Shown here piece by piece: positions 34,200 through 43,821 of a stretch of DNA of 64,000 bases. The DNA is from Bin5 sp965232575 (GTDB lineage Bacteria; Chloroflexota; Anaerolineae; Caldilineales; Caldilineaceae). Position 1 is the stretch's first letter, and every line of letters begins with the position of its first letter. The position numbers and the translations under genes are program-made. The stretch lies in the NCBI GenBank assembly GCA_965232575.1, contig CBDDPZ010000009.1, forward strand, positions 930,001 to 994,000, written 5' to 3'. The notes beneath the pieces are model-generated. The model worked only from the letters and a program-made list of their open reading frames with translations. It did no database searches and had not been told where the DNA came from.

Positions 34200-36083
34200 A
34201 TGGCTAAGAATCGCAAGCGTTCGGCGCAACAGAGAACGGCTGACCCTGGCAGGCAGGGCCGAGGCCAGTTCGTGGAGGAAGGCGCTGTTGTCAAAGACTG
34301 GGGAGGCCGCCTGCCTATCGCGCTGACCTTTCCCAACAGCTATTACGTCGGCATGAGCAGCCTCGCATTTCAACTGCTTTATCAGTGGCTGAACAATGAA
34401 CACGACGTGGTCTGCGAGCGCATCTTCTGGCAAAAAGGCGCGGCCGCGGCAGGCCGGCCCTTGCTCTCTCTCGAAAGTGGGCGTCAGGCGGACGAGTTCG
34501 ACATCTGGGCGTTTACCATTTCCTGGGAGATGGACTATTTCAACGTTGTCGAGATGCTGCGCCAGGCTGGCATTCCGCCTCTCGCTCAGGAACGTCTCCA
34601 CGGCAGCCGCTGGGACGGGTCTCCCTGGCCTCTTATCATCGCCGGCGGACCAGGCATTACTATGAACCCGGAGCCGATGGCCCCTTTCTTTGATGCCGTT
34701 CTCATTGGAGAAGGCGAGGAGGCCGTGCCCCGGTTCATTGACCTCTGCCGCGACGCGCTCCACGAAGATCGAGAGGCGCTCCTGCGGACGCTCGATCGAC
34801 AGCCGGGCTTCTACATTCCTCATCTTCGTCCCTCAAACCGCGACCACGTCGACTTTCGGCCGGTTGAACGCCTTTGGGTACGCGAGCTGCCCGAGTACGA
34901 GACCCAGTCCGTTCTCTATACAACGGACACGGAATTCAGTGGAATGCACCTCATGGAAATCGCTCGCGGCTGCGGGCGCGGTTGCCGCTTTTGCCTGGCG
35001 GGGTATGTCTACCGGCCGCCGCGCGAACAGCCTTTGGAGACACTGTTGGCTTGGGCAGAAACGGCAATAACGAAAGGGCGCGACCGCATTGGCCTCGTCA
35101 GCGCCGCGGTCAGCGACCATACGCAGATAGACGATCTTGCCACTGAACTTGCCGGTATGGGCGCCTCGATCAGCGCCAGCTCGATGCGAATGGATCCCAT
35201 CAGTGTTCCATTAATCCGGGCGATGGCAGCAGGGGGAACGCAGACTCTAACGGTCGCGCCGGAGGCGGGCAGCGAACGCCTGCGAAACGTGATCAACAAG
35301 ACCCAGACCGAAGAGCAGATGATGCGTGCCGTGGGCCTGGCGGCCGAACTGGACTTTCCCCAACTCAAACTCTATTTCATGACCGGCCACCCAACCGAAA
35401 CTGACGACGACATCCAGGCGCTGATCGATTTCACACTCAAGGCGCGTCAAATGTACAGGCGGCGGCTGGCCATAAACGCCACGCCGTTCGTTCCCAAGGC
35501 CCATACCCCATTCCAGTGGGAAGCGATGATGCCGGCAACTGAGTTGAAACGGCGGCAGCGCACGATAAACAGGGCGCTGGCGCGGCACGGCGTCGAGGTG
35601 CGTGCAGACTCACCGGAATGGGCTGAAGTGCAGGCTGTTTTGAGCCGGGGAGACCGCGCCCTGGCCGACGTGCTCCTGGCAATTCCGCCGGGCCGTTTGA
35701 ACACACGCCTCTTCTTCCGAACCATGGAGAAACTCGGGCTGGAGAAAGAGCATTATCTGGGCCAGTGGGAGGCGGGAAGCCCTCTTCCCTGGGATATTGT
35801 GCAGAGCGGCGTCACTGAGAACTATTTTCATTACGAGCTGCGTTTGGCAACCCAGGAGCGTACCGGTCTCTCGTGCCCGCCGGACACCGCGGGCTGTCTC
35901 ACGTGCCAGGCATGTGACGACGATTGGGCGTTCCGTTATGGCGCCAACGAAAACCGCCCGATCCCGTCGGCGAAGGGCGGGGCCTGGCGGGCCCAAGACT
36001 GGCTGCCCTGGACAAAGCTCAAGGCTCAACAACACGAAACTGGCCTGGGCAATATCACGATTGAACCAATCCCCCTCAAATGA
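34200..36083 (+). CDS. B12-binding-domain radical SAM protein, TIGR03960-like
   Basis: The 627-residue protein starts with a cobalamin-binding-like N-terminal region (about 35-200, with IALTFPNSYYVGMSSLAFQ and IAGGPGITMNPEPM). The radical SAM core has Cys258, Cys262 and Cys265 in CGRGCRFC for the 4Fe-4S cluster, and downstream APEAGSERLRNVINK and FMTGHPTETDDD. This architecture matches the TIGR03960 family, whose reaction is not established. The C-terminal CPPDTAGCLTCQACDDDW carries an extra Cys cluster. pgeF follows 92 bases later. No substrate can be named. Confidence 0.85.
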   Translation: MAKNRKRSAQQRTADPGRQGRGQFVEEGAVVKDWGGRLPIALTFPNSYYVGMSSLAFQLLYQWLNNEHDVVCERIFWQKGAAAAGRPLLSLESGRQADEFDIWAFTISWEMDYFNVVEMLRQAGIPPLAQERLHGSRWDGSPWPLIIAGGPGITMNPEPMAPFFDAVLIGEGEEAVPRFIDLCRDALHEDREALLRTLDRQPGFYIPHLRPSNRDHVDFRPVERLWVRELPEYETQSVLYTTDTEFSGMHLMEIARGCGRGCRFCLAGYVYRPPREQPLETLLAWAETAITKGRDRIGLVSAAVSDHTQIDDLATELAGMGASISASSMRMDPISVPLIRAMAAGGTQTLTVAPEAGSERLRNVINKTQTEEQMMRAVGLAAELDFPQLKLYFMTGHPTETDDDIQALIDFTLKARQMYRRRLAINATPFVPKAHTPFQWEAMMPATELKRRQRTINRALARHGVEVRADSPEWAEVQAVLSRGDRALADVLLAIPPGRLNTRLFFRTMEKLGLEKEHYLGQWEAGSPLPWDIVQSGVTENYFHYELRLATQERTGLSCPPDTAGCLTCQACDDDWAFRYGANENRPIPSAKGGAWRAQDWLPWTKLKAQQHETGLGNITIEPIPLK

Positions 36084-36175
36084 TTCCGGTTTCCCCAGGG
36101 GACTAACCGCCGCTTTTCGAAAACTTGACAGCACATGCGATGGGAATTGGATTGTAAGGGGAAACATTCGCAAAG

Positions 36176-36979
36176 ATGCGCCGCATTTGCTACAACAATG
36201 GCGTAGTGGCCTATGCCTTCGAAAGTTTCGCCTGCCTTCCTCTCCAGGCCCATGTCAGCGCGCGACACGGCGGCGTTTCACCGGAACCCTGGCATAGTCT
36301 GAATTTCAGCTACAGTCGCGGCGATGAGCGCGCACGTGTCCTCGAAAACTTCGCCCGCTTCTGTGCCGCGCTCGGCAGAGATCCCTCCCAGCCCGTCCGC
36401 ACACACCAAGTCCACAGCACAAACGTTGCACAGGTCGGCTGGGAAGACGCCGGCGTCCGGCAAGAGAAGTGCGACGCCCTGATAACCGATGCAATTGGCC
36501 TGCCCCTCTTTCTGGTCTTCGCCGACTGCGTCCCACTGGTGATGTATGATCCGGCACACCATGCGCTGGGAGCTTGCCATGCCGGTTGGCGCGGTACCGT
36601 TGATGGAATTGCGAGCGCTACCTTAGGCGCGATGACGGCGGCCTATGAAACGGTCGCGGCGGACGTGCATGTTGGAATCGGACCAAGTATCGGGCCGGAG
36701 AGCTATGAAGTTGGTGAGGAAGTAATCGAGAGGGCGATTTCTGCCCTGCCTGGAGGCGAAAAGTACCTCCGCAGCCGCATGGTCGATCAGGCAAACCCCT
36801 TCTTCGACCTTTGGCAGGCGAATATAGACCAACTAACAACTGAGGGAGTCCCGGAAGAGCAGATCGAACTGTCTGGAATCGACACCGCGGGCAGGACCGA
36901 TGAATTCTTCAGTCACCGGGCTGAAAAGGGTCGGTGCGGCCTCTTTGGACTCCTGACCTGGCTGGAACCGCGAGGGTAG
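36176..36979 (+). CDS. pgeF: Peptidoglycan editing factor PgeF (YfiH/laccase-domain family)
   Basis: The 267-residue protein shows the full Cu/Zn-binding set of the YfiH family: RTHQVH with His80, VFADCVP with Cys118 and CHAGWRGT with His135, plus IGPSIGPESYEVG. Members hydrolyse the amide of mis-incorporated amino acids in cell-wall precursors, and some also act on purine nucleosides. Length is normal. A TTGACA at 36125-36130 may be its -35, but the matching -10 is poor. Confidence 0.9.
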   Translation: MRRICYNNGVVAYAFESFACLPLQAHVSARHGGVSPEPWHSLNFSYSRGDERARVLENFARFCAALGRDPSQPVRTHQVHSTNVAQVGWEDAGVRQEKCDALITDAIGLPLFLVFADCVPLVMYDPAHHALGACHAGWRGTVDGIASATLGAMTAAYETVAADVHVGIGPSIGPESYEVGEEVIERAISALPGGEKYLRSRMVDQANPFFDLWQANIDQLTTEGVPEEQIELSGIDTAGRTDEFFSHRAEKGRCGLFGLLTWLEPRG

Positions 36980-37176
36980 GGGCATCGTTCGAAAGTCAAG
37001 ATATGATACAATTAGCCAGGACAGAAAAAACCAAGGTCTGATGTCGAAAATCGTCCGGAGTGCAGAGCAGTTTCGCAGATGACGCAGGCGAGGTCGCCGA
37101 CCGGCGACCCCATGCGGCGTTCACGGGTTTCAAGGTTGGAGCCGCTCTGCCATTTGTCTGTACGGGTGGGTTCTGC

Positions 37177-37986
37177 ATGTCGGAAAACGCAAACCGGTTT
37201 GAGGCGTTGCTGCGCCGGCTCGGTCTGGATTCCCTACCGACCTACCAGCAGATTCTTGAATCGATGGACCCGTTGTCATGGACGCTGGTACTGCTCCTGA
37301 CCGGCGCAGTTATACTTGGCGTCTTTTTTACGCTGAATACACGCTACCGCTTTCACGCCTTTCAGGAGGCCGAAGCCACTTCGGAAATCCTTCTAGCCCG
37401 TTTGAAGCAGGATCCGACTTACCTGACGCCGGCATCAATTATCAATAGGCTCGGCGCAGATACGACACTTCTCCTCCTGGAACACGGCGACCAGATTACC
37501 GCCCCGCAGTGGCGATCAATGTGGAACCGGGTGCGAGAGGAACTACTGAGCCTGCTATCCTCCCAACATGCATTTGGCCCAATCCACGCTCTGGCGCATT
37601 ACTACCAAAGCACAGATACGCAAGAGCCGGACAGCATGCGCATCCGCCGCACCGCGCTGATCCACAAGCTGGGCCAGCGCCGGCAACTTGAACCCGGCGC
37701 CGACGGCATGGTAGCCCAGCTGCGGCTTGTCAGGCATCCCGCAGAGCAACTTGGCGAACTCGGTTTCGACGGACCGACGATCTGGTTAGAAAATCATGAG
37801 GATACCATGCCAATCCAAGGTCCGATCATCCAGATGGATTCGGTGCGATTCGATACGGTCGATCGCGCGAGTGTCAGTCTGCTCATTCAAAGGACCCCAA
37901 CCGTTGGTGGGAACTTCAGTATTCAGATGGAGAAACGAAATGAGATGTGGGTCGTGGTCAGCGAGCAGGTCAACTGGGCGTCATAG
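37177..37986 (+). CDS. Membrane-anchored protein of unknown function
   Basis: From the ATG at 37177 the product has 269 residues: a short N-terminal region, one strong transmembrane helix at about 30-52 (LSWTLVLLLTGAVILGVFF), then a soluble region with no family I recognise. It includes RRTALIHKLGQRRQLEPG. The frame is open from a GTG at 37060, and that extension contains a stretch reminiscent of cytidine deaminase N-termini (see findings). It lies between pgeF and a 7TM regulator in the same orientation. Its single helix and soluble tail suggest a surface or cytoplasmic sensor-like role, which is inference only. Confidence 0.65.
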   Translation: MSENANRFEALLRRLGLDSLPTYQQILESMDPLSWTLVLLLTGAVILGVFFTLNTRYRFHAFQEAEATSEILLARLKQDPTYLTPASIINRLGADTTLLLLEHGDQITAPQWRSMWNRVREELLSLLSSQHAFGPIHALAHYYQSTDTQEPDSMRIRRTALIHKLGQRRQLEPGADGMVAQLRLVRHPAEQLGELGFDGPTIWLENHEDTMPIQGPIIQMDSVRFDTVDRASVSLLIQRTPTVGGNFSIQMEKRNEMWVVVSEQVNWAS

Positions 37987-38133
37987 CATGCTGTCTCCGG
38001 GCTTGCGCGACTTTCAGCGCTTCCGGTTGACTGCCCCCGCTGACAGCGAGAAAGACGCCCTTTTGTCGGCCAGCTGCCAGGTCAATGCCTTCTTTCCTGT
38101 GCGAAAGTCCCGCATTTGTCACGACAGAAACTG

Positions 38134-40212
38134 ATGAACGAATTAACGTTGACCCTCGCCGATGCCTTGGGCTTCTTGAATACCCTTGTCTCGTCGGTGG
38201 TTGTCATTCTTGCCTTTTCGCTTCTGGCGTACACCTTAACCTACAATTTCCGCCATCCGGTGGCGCGTCGCTTCGCTTTTCTACTGGGTCTGGTCATGGT
38301 GACCTACGCTTCTGAAGTCGCCTTGACGCAGGTCGTCAGCGCCGATTCGGCGTCAAAATGGCTGCGCTTCGAATGGTTGGGTATTGCGCTCCTGCCCGGC
38401 GCGTACTTCGCGTTTTCTTATGCTGTGCTGCGGACAACGAATTACCACACCGACCGCCGCAGGCTGATCAACTACGCAATCGGGGTTCTTTCGGTCTCCA
38501 GCGCCTTGCTTGCCTTCTTCTCTACCTGGTTGGTGGACATAGTTGAGTTCGACCCGCTCCTCAGTTATCTTCATCCCGGCGTCCTCTTCTGGCCTTTTGC
38601 CGTCTTCTTCGCCGGCGTTGTCATCCTTTCCCATTTGAACATCTGGAAGGCGCGCCAGCGCTGCCTGACTGCGGAGAGCCGCAAGCGGATGACCTATCTC
38701 CTACTGGCCTCGGCGGCTCCCGGCATTGGCGCCTTCCCCTATCTGATTGCATTGGGCAAGTCTTCTGTCGGCCTGCTGTCGCCGGCGTGGATTCTCAGTC
38801 TGTCCATAGTGGGCAACTGTGCAATTGGCGTCATGCTGATCGGTCTGAGTTATACCGTGGCCTTCTTCGGCGTCTACACACCGGACAGGGTCGTCCGCTA
38901 CCGGTTGATTCGCTACTTTGCCCGCGGGCCGGTCGTAGCGATCTTTGTCATTCTGGCCGTCCAGACGATCCCAACCGTGGAGCGTATACTTGGCCTGCCG
39001 CGCAATATCGTCCTCTTCAGCGTCATTACCGGTGTGATCGTGGCGGCGCAGGTAATTCTGAGCGTCTCTAAAGAGTTGACCGACCGCGTGGTCTATGGTG
39101 AAGACCGCCAAGAGATCGCCTGGCTGCGCGAACTGGACAGACGCCTGTTGACAACAACCGATCTGCGCCAGTTCCTTGAGAACCACCTGACCGTCCTGTG
39201 TGAAATGCTGCGGGTCCCTTCCGGCTTCGTGGCTGCGGCCATCGGCACCGACCTGATCCTGGAAGCGATTGTCGGGCCGGAGGGTACGCGGCAGGATATC
39301 CTGGACGACAAGGACTGGAGCGACGCCATGAACGAGGCGCTGAGCCATGCTCGCAAGAACGGCACAGCCAACATGGCGCGTACAGCGCAGGTTGTCGAGA
39401 GCGGAGCGATTCCGTCGGAAAACGGCAAGAGGTCGCCCCGGCAGATGGTGCCTCAGCCGGCCGAATACGGTGGATACTGGCTCTGGCCCGTGCTGGAACC
39501 GGCGGGGGAGCGTAAGGGAGAAATCGTGCTGGGGATGTTGGGCGTGCGCGCCCGCAGCGACTCGCCCCAAATCAGTTCGGAGGAACGCGCCCTGTTAGCG
39601 CAACAGATCGATAGCGTCGCCAAGGCACTGCTTGATCGCAGAATGCAGATGCAGGTCATGGTGGTCCTGAGACGCATCATCCCCGGCATCGACCGCATCC
39701 AGCAGATCAGAGGCATTGTGCCCTATGTTTCAGAGAATACGGAGGTGCCCCCGACCGAACTGCTTGAGCCGAGCCCAATTCACAATCCTGAATTCGAAAG
39801 CTGGGTGAAAGATGCTCTCAGTCACTATTGGGGCGGCCCCAAGCTGACTCGAAGCCCGTTGATGCAGCTGCGTGTGGTGGACCGGGTCGTCGAAGAGGCG
39901 GACGGCAACCCCGGCAAGGCTTTGCGCCTGGTGCTGGGGCGCGCCATCCAAAACCTGCGGCCGGGCGGCAAACAGGACCTGAGCACGCCCGAATGGCTTC
40001 TCTACAATATCCTGGAAATGCGTTTCATCCAGGGGCGCAAGATTCGCGATATCGCCGGCCGTCTGGCAATCAGCGAGAGCGACCTTTATCGTAAGCAACG
40101 GGTCGCTATCGGCCAGGTCGCCCAAGTGTTAACGGAAATGGAGCAGGGCGACTGGGAAGCTCTCCTCGAATTGCAGGAAGAAGAGGAGGAGCTTGTTGAG
40201 GAAGCAAATTGA
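38134..40212 (+). CDS. Membrane sensor with N-terminal 7TM region, GAF-like domain and C-terminal helix-turn-helix
   Basis: The product (692 residues from the ATG at 38134) has about eight hydrophobic helices in the first 320 residues, like the N-terminal sensor region of some histidine kinases. A GAF-like domain follows (ELDRRLLTTTDLRQFLENHL to SSEERALLAQQIDSVAKAL). Instead of a kinase, residues around 560-660 hold WLLYNILEMRFIQGRKIRDIAGRLAISESDLYRKQR, a helix-turn-helix of the kind seen in sigma region 4 or bacterial regulators. The tail is highly acidic. This fits a one-component transcription regulator held in the membrane. ftsK starts 56 bases downstream. Confidence 0.7.
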   Translation: MNELTLTLADALGFLNTLVSSVVVILAFSLLAYTLTYNFRHPVARRFAFLLGLVMVTYASEVALTQVVSADSASKWLRFEWLGIALLPGAYFAFSYAVLRTTNYHTDRRRLINYAIGVLSVSSALLAFFSTWLVDIVEFDPLLSYLHPGVLFWPFAVFFAGVVILSHLNIWKARQRCLTAESRKRMTYLLLASAAPGIGAFPYLIALGKSSVGLLSPAWILSLSIVGNCAIGVMLIGLSYTVAFFGVYTPDRVVRYRLIRYFARGPVVAIFVILAVQTIPTVERILGLPRNIVLFSVITGVIVAAQVILSVSKELTDRVVYGEDRQEIAWLRELDRRLLTTTDLRQFLENHLTVLCEMLRVPSGFVAAAIGTDLILEAIVGPEGTRQDILDDKDWSDAMNEALSHARKNGTANMARTAQVVESGAIPSENGKRSPRQMVPQPAEYGGYWLWPVLEPAGERKGEIVLGMLGVRARSDSPQISSEERALLAQQIDSVAKALLDRRMQMQVMVVLRRIIPGIDRIQQIRGIVPYVSENTEVPPTELLEPSPIHNPEFESWVKDALSHYWGGPKLTRSPLMQLRVVDRVVEEADGNPGKALRLVLGRAIQNLRPGGKQDLSTPEWLLYNILEMRFIQGRKIRDIAGRLAISESDLYRKQRVAIGQVAQVLTEMEQGDWEALLELQEEEEELVEEAN

Positions 40213-40268
40213 ATCGGGCGAATTCCCGGCGACGGAATCCGTTGCCGGCGCTTGCAAGGTAATGTCCA

Positions 40269-42560
40269 ATGTCTGCCACGCGGCGTAAGCGGCGAAAATA
40301 TCAAAAGACCGGCCCTACGGCTGCGGTTCAGGCGAATGCCCAGAAACTGCTTACCAGGCATTCCAATGAGGCCTTGGGGTTCGCAGTATTTCTTTTTGGC
40401 GTCTATCTCAGCTCCACGCTTTTTGTATCCGGGCAGGCATCGTGGACGCACTGGCTGGCGGGCAGGATGGCTATGCCGCTTGTGCTCAGCCTGCTCGTGA
40501 CCGGAGCCGTGATGATGCTGGGGCGCCGGGCCGGCTACTGGCATCCGGAGGCCCTCGTCGGGGCCGAACTCCTGCTGTTGTCACTGGCCTCAATGGAATA
40601 CATCAGCGGCAATCGAATTTCCGACTGGTCGCTTCCAGCCTCCGGCGAGGGCGCCGGCCTGATCGGCTGGGGCGCGGGAAACCTGCTGATCAGCTTGCTC
40701 GGGCAGTTGCCGGCAGCCTTCGCCGCAGCTTTGCTTGCACTCCTGAGTATCTATCTGTTGTTCCGCCATACGCCCCTGATCTACCTGTTCGGTTTCATCG
40801 GCCAATTGCGCCGGGAGCTGGCCGAACCTGCGGCCGATTCACCCGAAGCATCCTCTCCGGAGCCGGATGAATATCCATACCCGGAAGAAGTCGAACCGAA
40901 ACAATCATTGCCTGAACAAGAGGTCACCAGCCCTGCGCAGACCGGCCTTGCCATGGACGAATCACTCCCTGACCCGCCCATGGGATTACCGGACTCGGGC
41001 CGTCCCATCCAGGCGGAATTTCCTGTTCCTGAAGCGGCGCCCGCCAAGCGTAGAAGCAAATCCGGCGGTGCGAGCGGGCGTCCGCTGAAGCGCCTGCGCA
41101 AGGAGGAAGAGCTGCCCCCTGCCGAGTTGCTGGAAGACGATGCCGGCCAGCTTGCGTGGGACATCGAGGGCATGGCCGAGACAATCCATGAGACCTTGGA
41201 GGACTTCGACATTCCTGTCGAGATTGTCAATATCCAGACGGGGCCAACCGTTACCCAGTTCGGCGTTCAGCCCCTTTACGTTGAGCGCGGCGGCCAGAGG
41301 CGCAAAGTAAGAGTCAGCCGCATTGCCGCAGTGGCCGACGATTTGGCGCTGGCCCTTGCCGCGCCTGCTATCCGCATTGAAGCGCCCGTTCCCGGCCAGC
41401 CATACGTCGGCGTCGAAGTGCCGAACCCGGAAAAGGCGATGGTGGGCCTGAAAGACATTCTTCAGGCCAAGCAGATGGCAAAACAGGGCGGAACGCTGCC
41501 TCTGGCCCTCGGCAGAGACACATCCGGTACGCCAATTGTCACAGACCTGGCGCGAGCCCCGCATCTCCTGATCGCCGGTGCCACCGGGTCGGGCAAGTCG
41601 GCATGCATCAACGGGGCAATCGTCAGCCTGCTGATGTACCACGGACCGGAATCTCTTCGTTTCATCATGGTCGACCCCAAGCTGGTGGAGCTACCCGGCT
41701 ACAACCACATCCCCCACATGATTGGAAAGGTGATCACCGACCTGGAGGACGTTCACGGCGCGTTGACCTGGCTTCTCCTGCAAATGGATGATCGTTACAT
41801 CCTATTCAGGGAAAACAGGGTGCGGGACATTGAGGCCTACAACCGCCTTGCCCGCCGTCGGAAGAAGCTGGAACCGCTCCCCCATATCGTCCTCGTCGTT
41901 GACGAACTGGCCGATCTGATGATGACCGCGCCGGAGGAAATCGAAAAGCAGCTGGTTCGCCTGGCCCAGATGGCGCGCGCCACCGGCATCCATCTTGTCC
42001 TCGCAACGCAGCGTCCCAGCACCGACGTCGTGACCGGCCTGATCAAGGCCAATTTTCCCTCCCGCATCGCCTTCGCAGTCACGAGCCAGGTCGACAGCCG
42101 CGTCATCCTGGATACGCCCGGGGCCGAGAAGCTGCTCGGCCAGGGAGACATGCTCTTCATGCGGCCGGACAAGGCCACGATCGAACGCGTGCAGGGCAGC
42201 TACGTCACCGACTCGGAAATCAAGCGCGTGGTCGACTGGTGGCAGGAACGCGCCCTCCTCGAAAACCCCAACCGTCCCGCGGCAAGGGTCGCTCCCTGGA
42301 TAGGACTGCTGGACCGGTTGGATGATGAAGAGGAACTCCTGGCGGAGGCCATCGACGCCATCCGCGGCGAAAAGACCATCAGCGCCGGTTTTGTGCAGAG
42401 AGAGTTGAAGATCGGCTATCCGCGCGCGGCGCGGCTGGTCAATTTACTCGAGTCGAAGGGCCTTGTCAGCGCCGAACCGGGAGGCGGTCAGAGTCGGAGG
42501 GTTTTGATCAAAGACGCGGCCGGTTCAGGAGAGGAAAACAAAGCGCTGGAACAGGCGTAG
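40269..42560 (+). CDS. ftsK: FtsK/SpoIIIE-family DNA translocase
   Basis: The 763-residue protein has an N-terminal membrane domain (helices at about 36-55, 67-85, 95-115 and 135-168). An acidic/proline-rich linker runs to about 285. The motor has Walker A GATGSGKS (437-444), Walker B IVLVVDELADL, and the FtsK signature ATQRPSTDVVTGLIKANFPSRIAF. The C-terminal gamma winged-helix domain, which reads KOPS-like sites, is near FVQRELKIGYPRAARLVNLLESKGLV. It pumps chromosomal DNA through the division septum. The linker is shorter than in E. coli. Confidence 0.95.
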   Translation: MSATRRKRRKYQKTGPTAAVQANAQKLLTRHSNEALGFAVFLFGVYLSSTLFVSGQASWTHWLAGRMAMPLVLSLLVTGAVMMLGRRAGYWHPEALVGAELLLLSLASMEYISGNRISDWSLPASGEGAGLIGWGAGNLLISLLGQLPAAFAAALLALLSIYLLFRHTPLIYLFGFIGQLRRELAEPAADSPEASSPEPDEYPYPEEVEPKQSLPEQEVTSPAQTGLAMDESLPDPPMGLPDSGRPIQAEFPVPEAAPAKRRSKSGGASGRPLKRLRKEEELPPAELLEDDAGQLAWDIEGMAETIHETLEDFDIPVEIVNIQTGPTVTQFGVQPLYVERGGQRRKVRVSRIAAVADDLALALAAPAIRIEAPVPGQPYVGVEVPNPEKAMVGLKDILQAKQMAKQGGTLPLALGRDTSGTPIVTDLARAPHLLIAGATGSGKSACINGAIVSLLMYHGPESLRFIMVDPKLVELPGYNHIPHMIGKVITDLEDVHGALTWLLLQMDDRYILFRENRVRDIEAYNRLARRRKKLEPLPHIVLVVDELADLMMTAPEEIEKQLVRLAQMARATGIHLVLATQRPSTDVVTGLIKANFPSRIAFAVTSQVDSRVILDTPGAEKLLGQGDMLFMRPDKATIERVQGSYVTDSEIKRVVDWWQERALLENPNRPAARVAPWIGLLDRLDDEEELLAEAIDAIRGEKTISAGFVQRELKIGYPRAARLVNLLESKGLVSAEPGGGQSRRVLIKDAAGSGEENKALEQA

Positions 42561-42672
42561 ATCTGAAACTTTACTTCCGTCTTTCACTCGATACAGCCGG
42601 CGGCATGATTTTCTCACAGGCCCCGCGAGCCAACGGAGTCCCTCCCTTACAGACGAACCAGGAGCGCTAGAA

Positions 42673-43509
42673 ATGCCCTACTCCCTGCAGCCCGATGCCA
42701 TGTACCGCATGCCGACCCACTTTGGCCCCCGGACAGGTCCGCGCCGCGGGCCGGACGGGCGCGGTTTCGACTGCGTAAACAGCCCCAAGAGCATGTCCTA
42801 CTCGGTCAGCTACCTCACGCACGCCGCGGCCGCGGAAGCGATATTGCCGCCCGGCTTCACACTGAACGGAGAGCCCGTTGTGACGGTCAGCGCAACGTAT
42901 ATGAAGGAGATTGACTGGCTGGCGGGGCGGGGCTACAACACGCTGGGGGCTTCGTTGCCGGTCTGCTATTCCGGCAAGGTGGATAGCGTGACCGGAAGTC
43001 TGCTGCTTGTGCTGTGGGAAAACCTGACCGATCCCATTCTGACCGGCCGCGAGGAGCTGGGCTTTTCCAAGATCTACTGCGAACTGCCCGAGCCTGTCGT
43101 CTACAACGGCGCCTCCCACTGCGTCGGCAGCTGGCTCGGTTTTCGCTTCCTGGACCTGGGCTTGCACGACCTGACCGAACTGTCGGAGCAGGAAATCGCG
43201 GCCCAGGCTGCAAAATCAGGCGGCGACGGAACGCTCCACTACAAATATATACCCCGCACGGGCGAATGGGGCACGGCCGACGCCGAATACGCGGTCCTGA
43301 CCCCGGCGCATACGCCCAACCGTCGCGTCCTGGGAATGTGGCGCGGCCAGGGAACGGTGCAATGGCATCGGGCCAGGTGGGAGGACATGCCGACCCAGTA
43401 CAATATCGTCAACTGTCTGGCCGATCTGGAAATTCTGGCGTATCGCGGCGCAGTCATTACCCAGACCATCGGCGGCAAGGACCTGAGCGATCAGCGTATT
43501 CTCAAGTAG
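42673..43509 (+). CDS. Acetoacetate decarboxylase family protein
   Basis: The 278-residue protein resembles acetoacetate decarboxylases. It has GREELGFSKIYCELPEP with Lys133 at the position of the Schiff-base lysine region, and hydrophobic beta strands before it (VTVSATYM, SLLLVLWEN). Many members of this family outside Clostridium act as aldolase-dehydratases or decarboxylases on other oxo-acids, so the substrate is uncertain. It stands alone, 112 bases after ftsK. Confidence 0.8.
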   Translation: MPYSLQPDAMYRMPTHFGPRTGPRRGPDGRGFDCVNSPKSMSYSVSYLTHAAAAEAILPPGFTLNGEPVVTVSATYMKEIDWLAGRGYNTLGASLPVCYSGKVDSVTGSLLLVLWENLTDPILTGREELGFSKIYCELPEPVVYNGASHCVGSWLGFRFLDLGLHDLTELSEQEIAAQAAKSGGDGTLHYKYIPRTGEWGTADAEYAVLTPAHTPNRRVLGMWRGQGTVQWHRARWEDMPTQYNIVNCLADLEILAYRGAVITQTIGGKDLSDQRILK

Positions 43510-43821
43510 CCCAATCTTGGGAAGATACTTAATAGGGCCTTGCACTGTCACGAATCCCATGGCGGAAGGTCATAAATGAAGGCGGACTACGCTGAAATCA
43601 TCACCATTGAACCTGGAAAACGGGGGGGGGCAAGCCCTGTATTCGCGGGCTGCGAATCACCGTCTATGACGTGCTGGACTACTTGGCTGCTTTTGAAATT
43701 GACAAATCAGAGAATTGCCGAAAGTGCCTGACAAAGCAGGATTTACCCATACTGCGGAGGGCATCGTCCAACTGTTTGTCGTTCATAATCCCCTCCGGTT
43801 GGCAGTGTTGTCCTTTTCGTT
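43510..43821. other. 312-base region holding a broken antitoxin-like gene
   Basis: The region between the acetoacetate-decarboxylase-like gene and the methyltransferase-HNH gene contains the DUF433 remnant at 43576-43690. The remainder has no intact frame that I can support. Confidence 0.5.
43576..43690 (+). pseudogene. DUF433-family antitoxin-like remnant with poly-G frameshift
   Basis: From the ATG at 43576 the frame reads IITIEPGKRGG, then after nine G (43622-43630) it shifts. Reading the +1-corrected frame gives KPCIRGLRITVYDVLDYLA, the hallmark of DUF433 proteins, which are antitoxin-like partners of PIN-type toxins. Beyond the LDYLA motif the expected remainder is not present in any frame. 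Thus the gene is both frameshifted in the G tract and 3'-decayed. No toxin gene follows. A one-base sequencing error could explain the shift, but not the missing 3' half. Confidence 0.6.
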
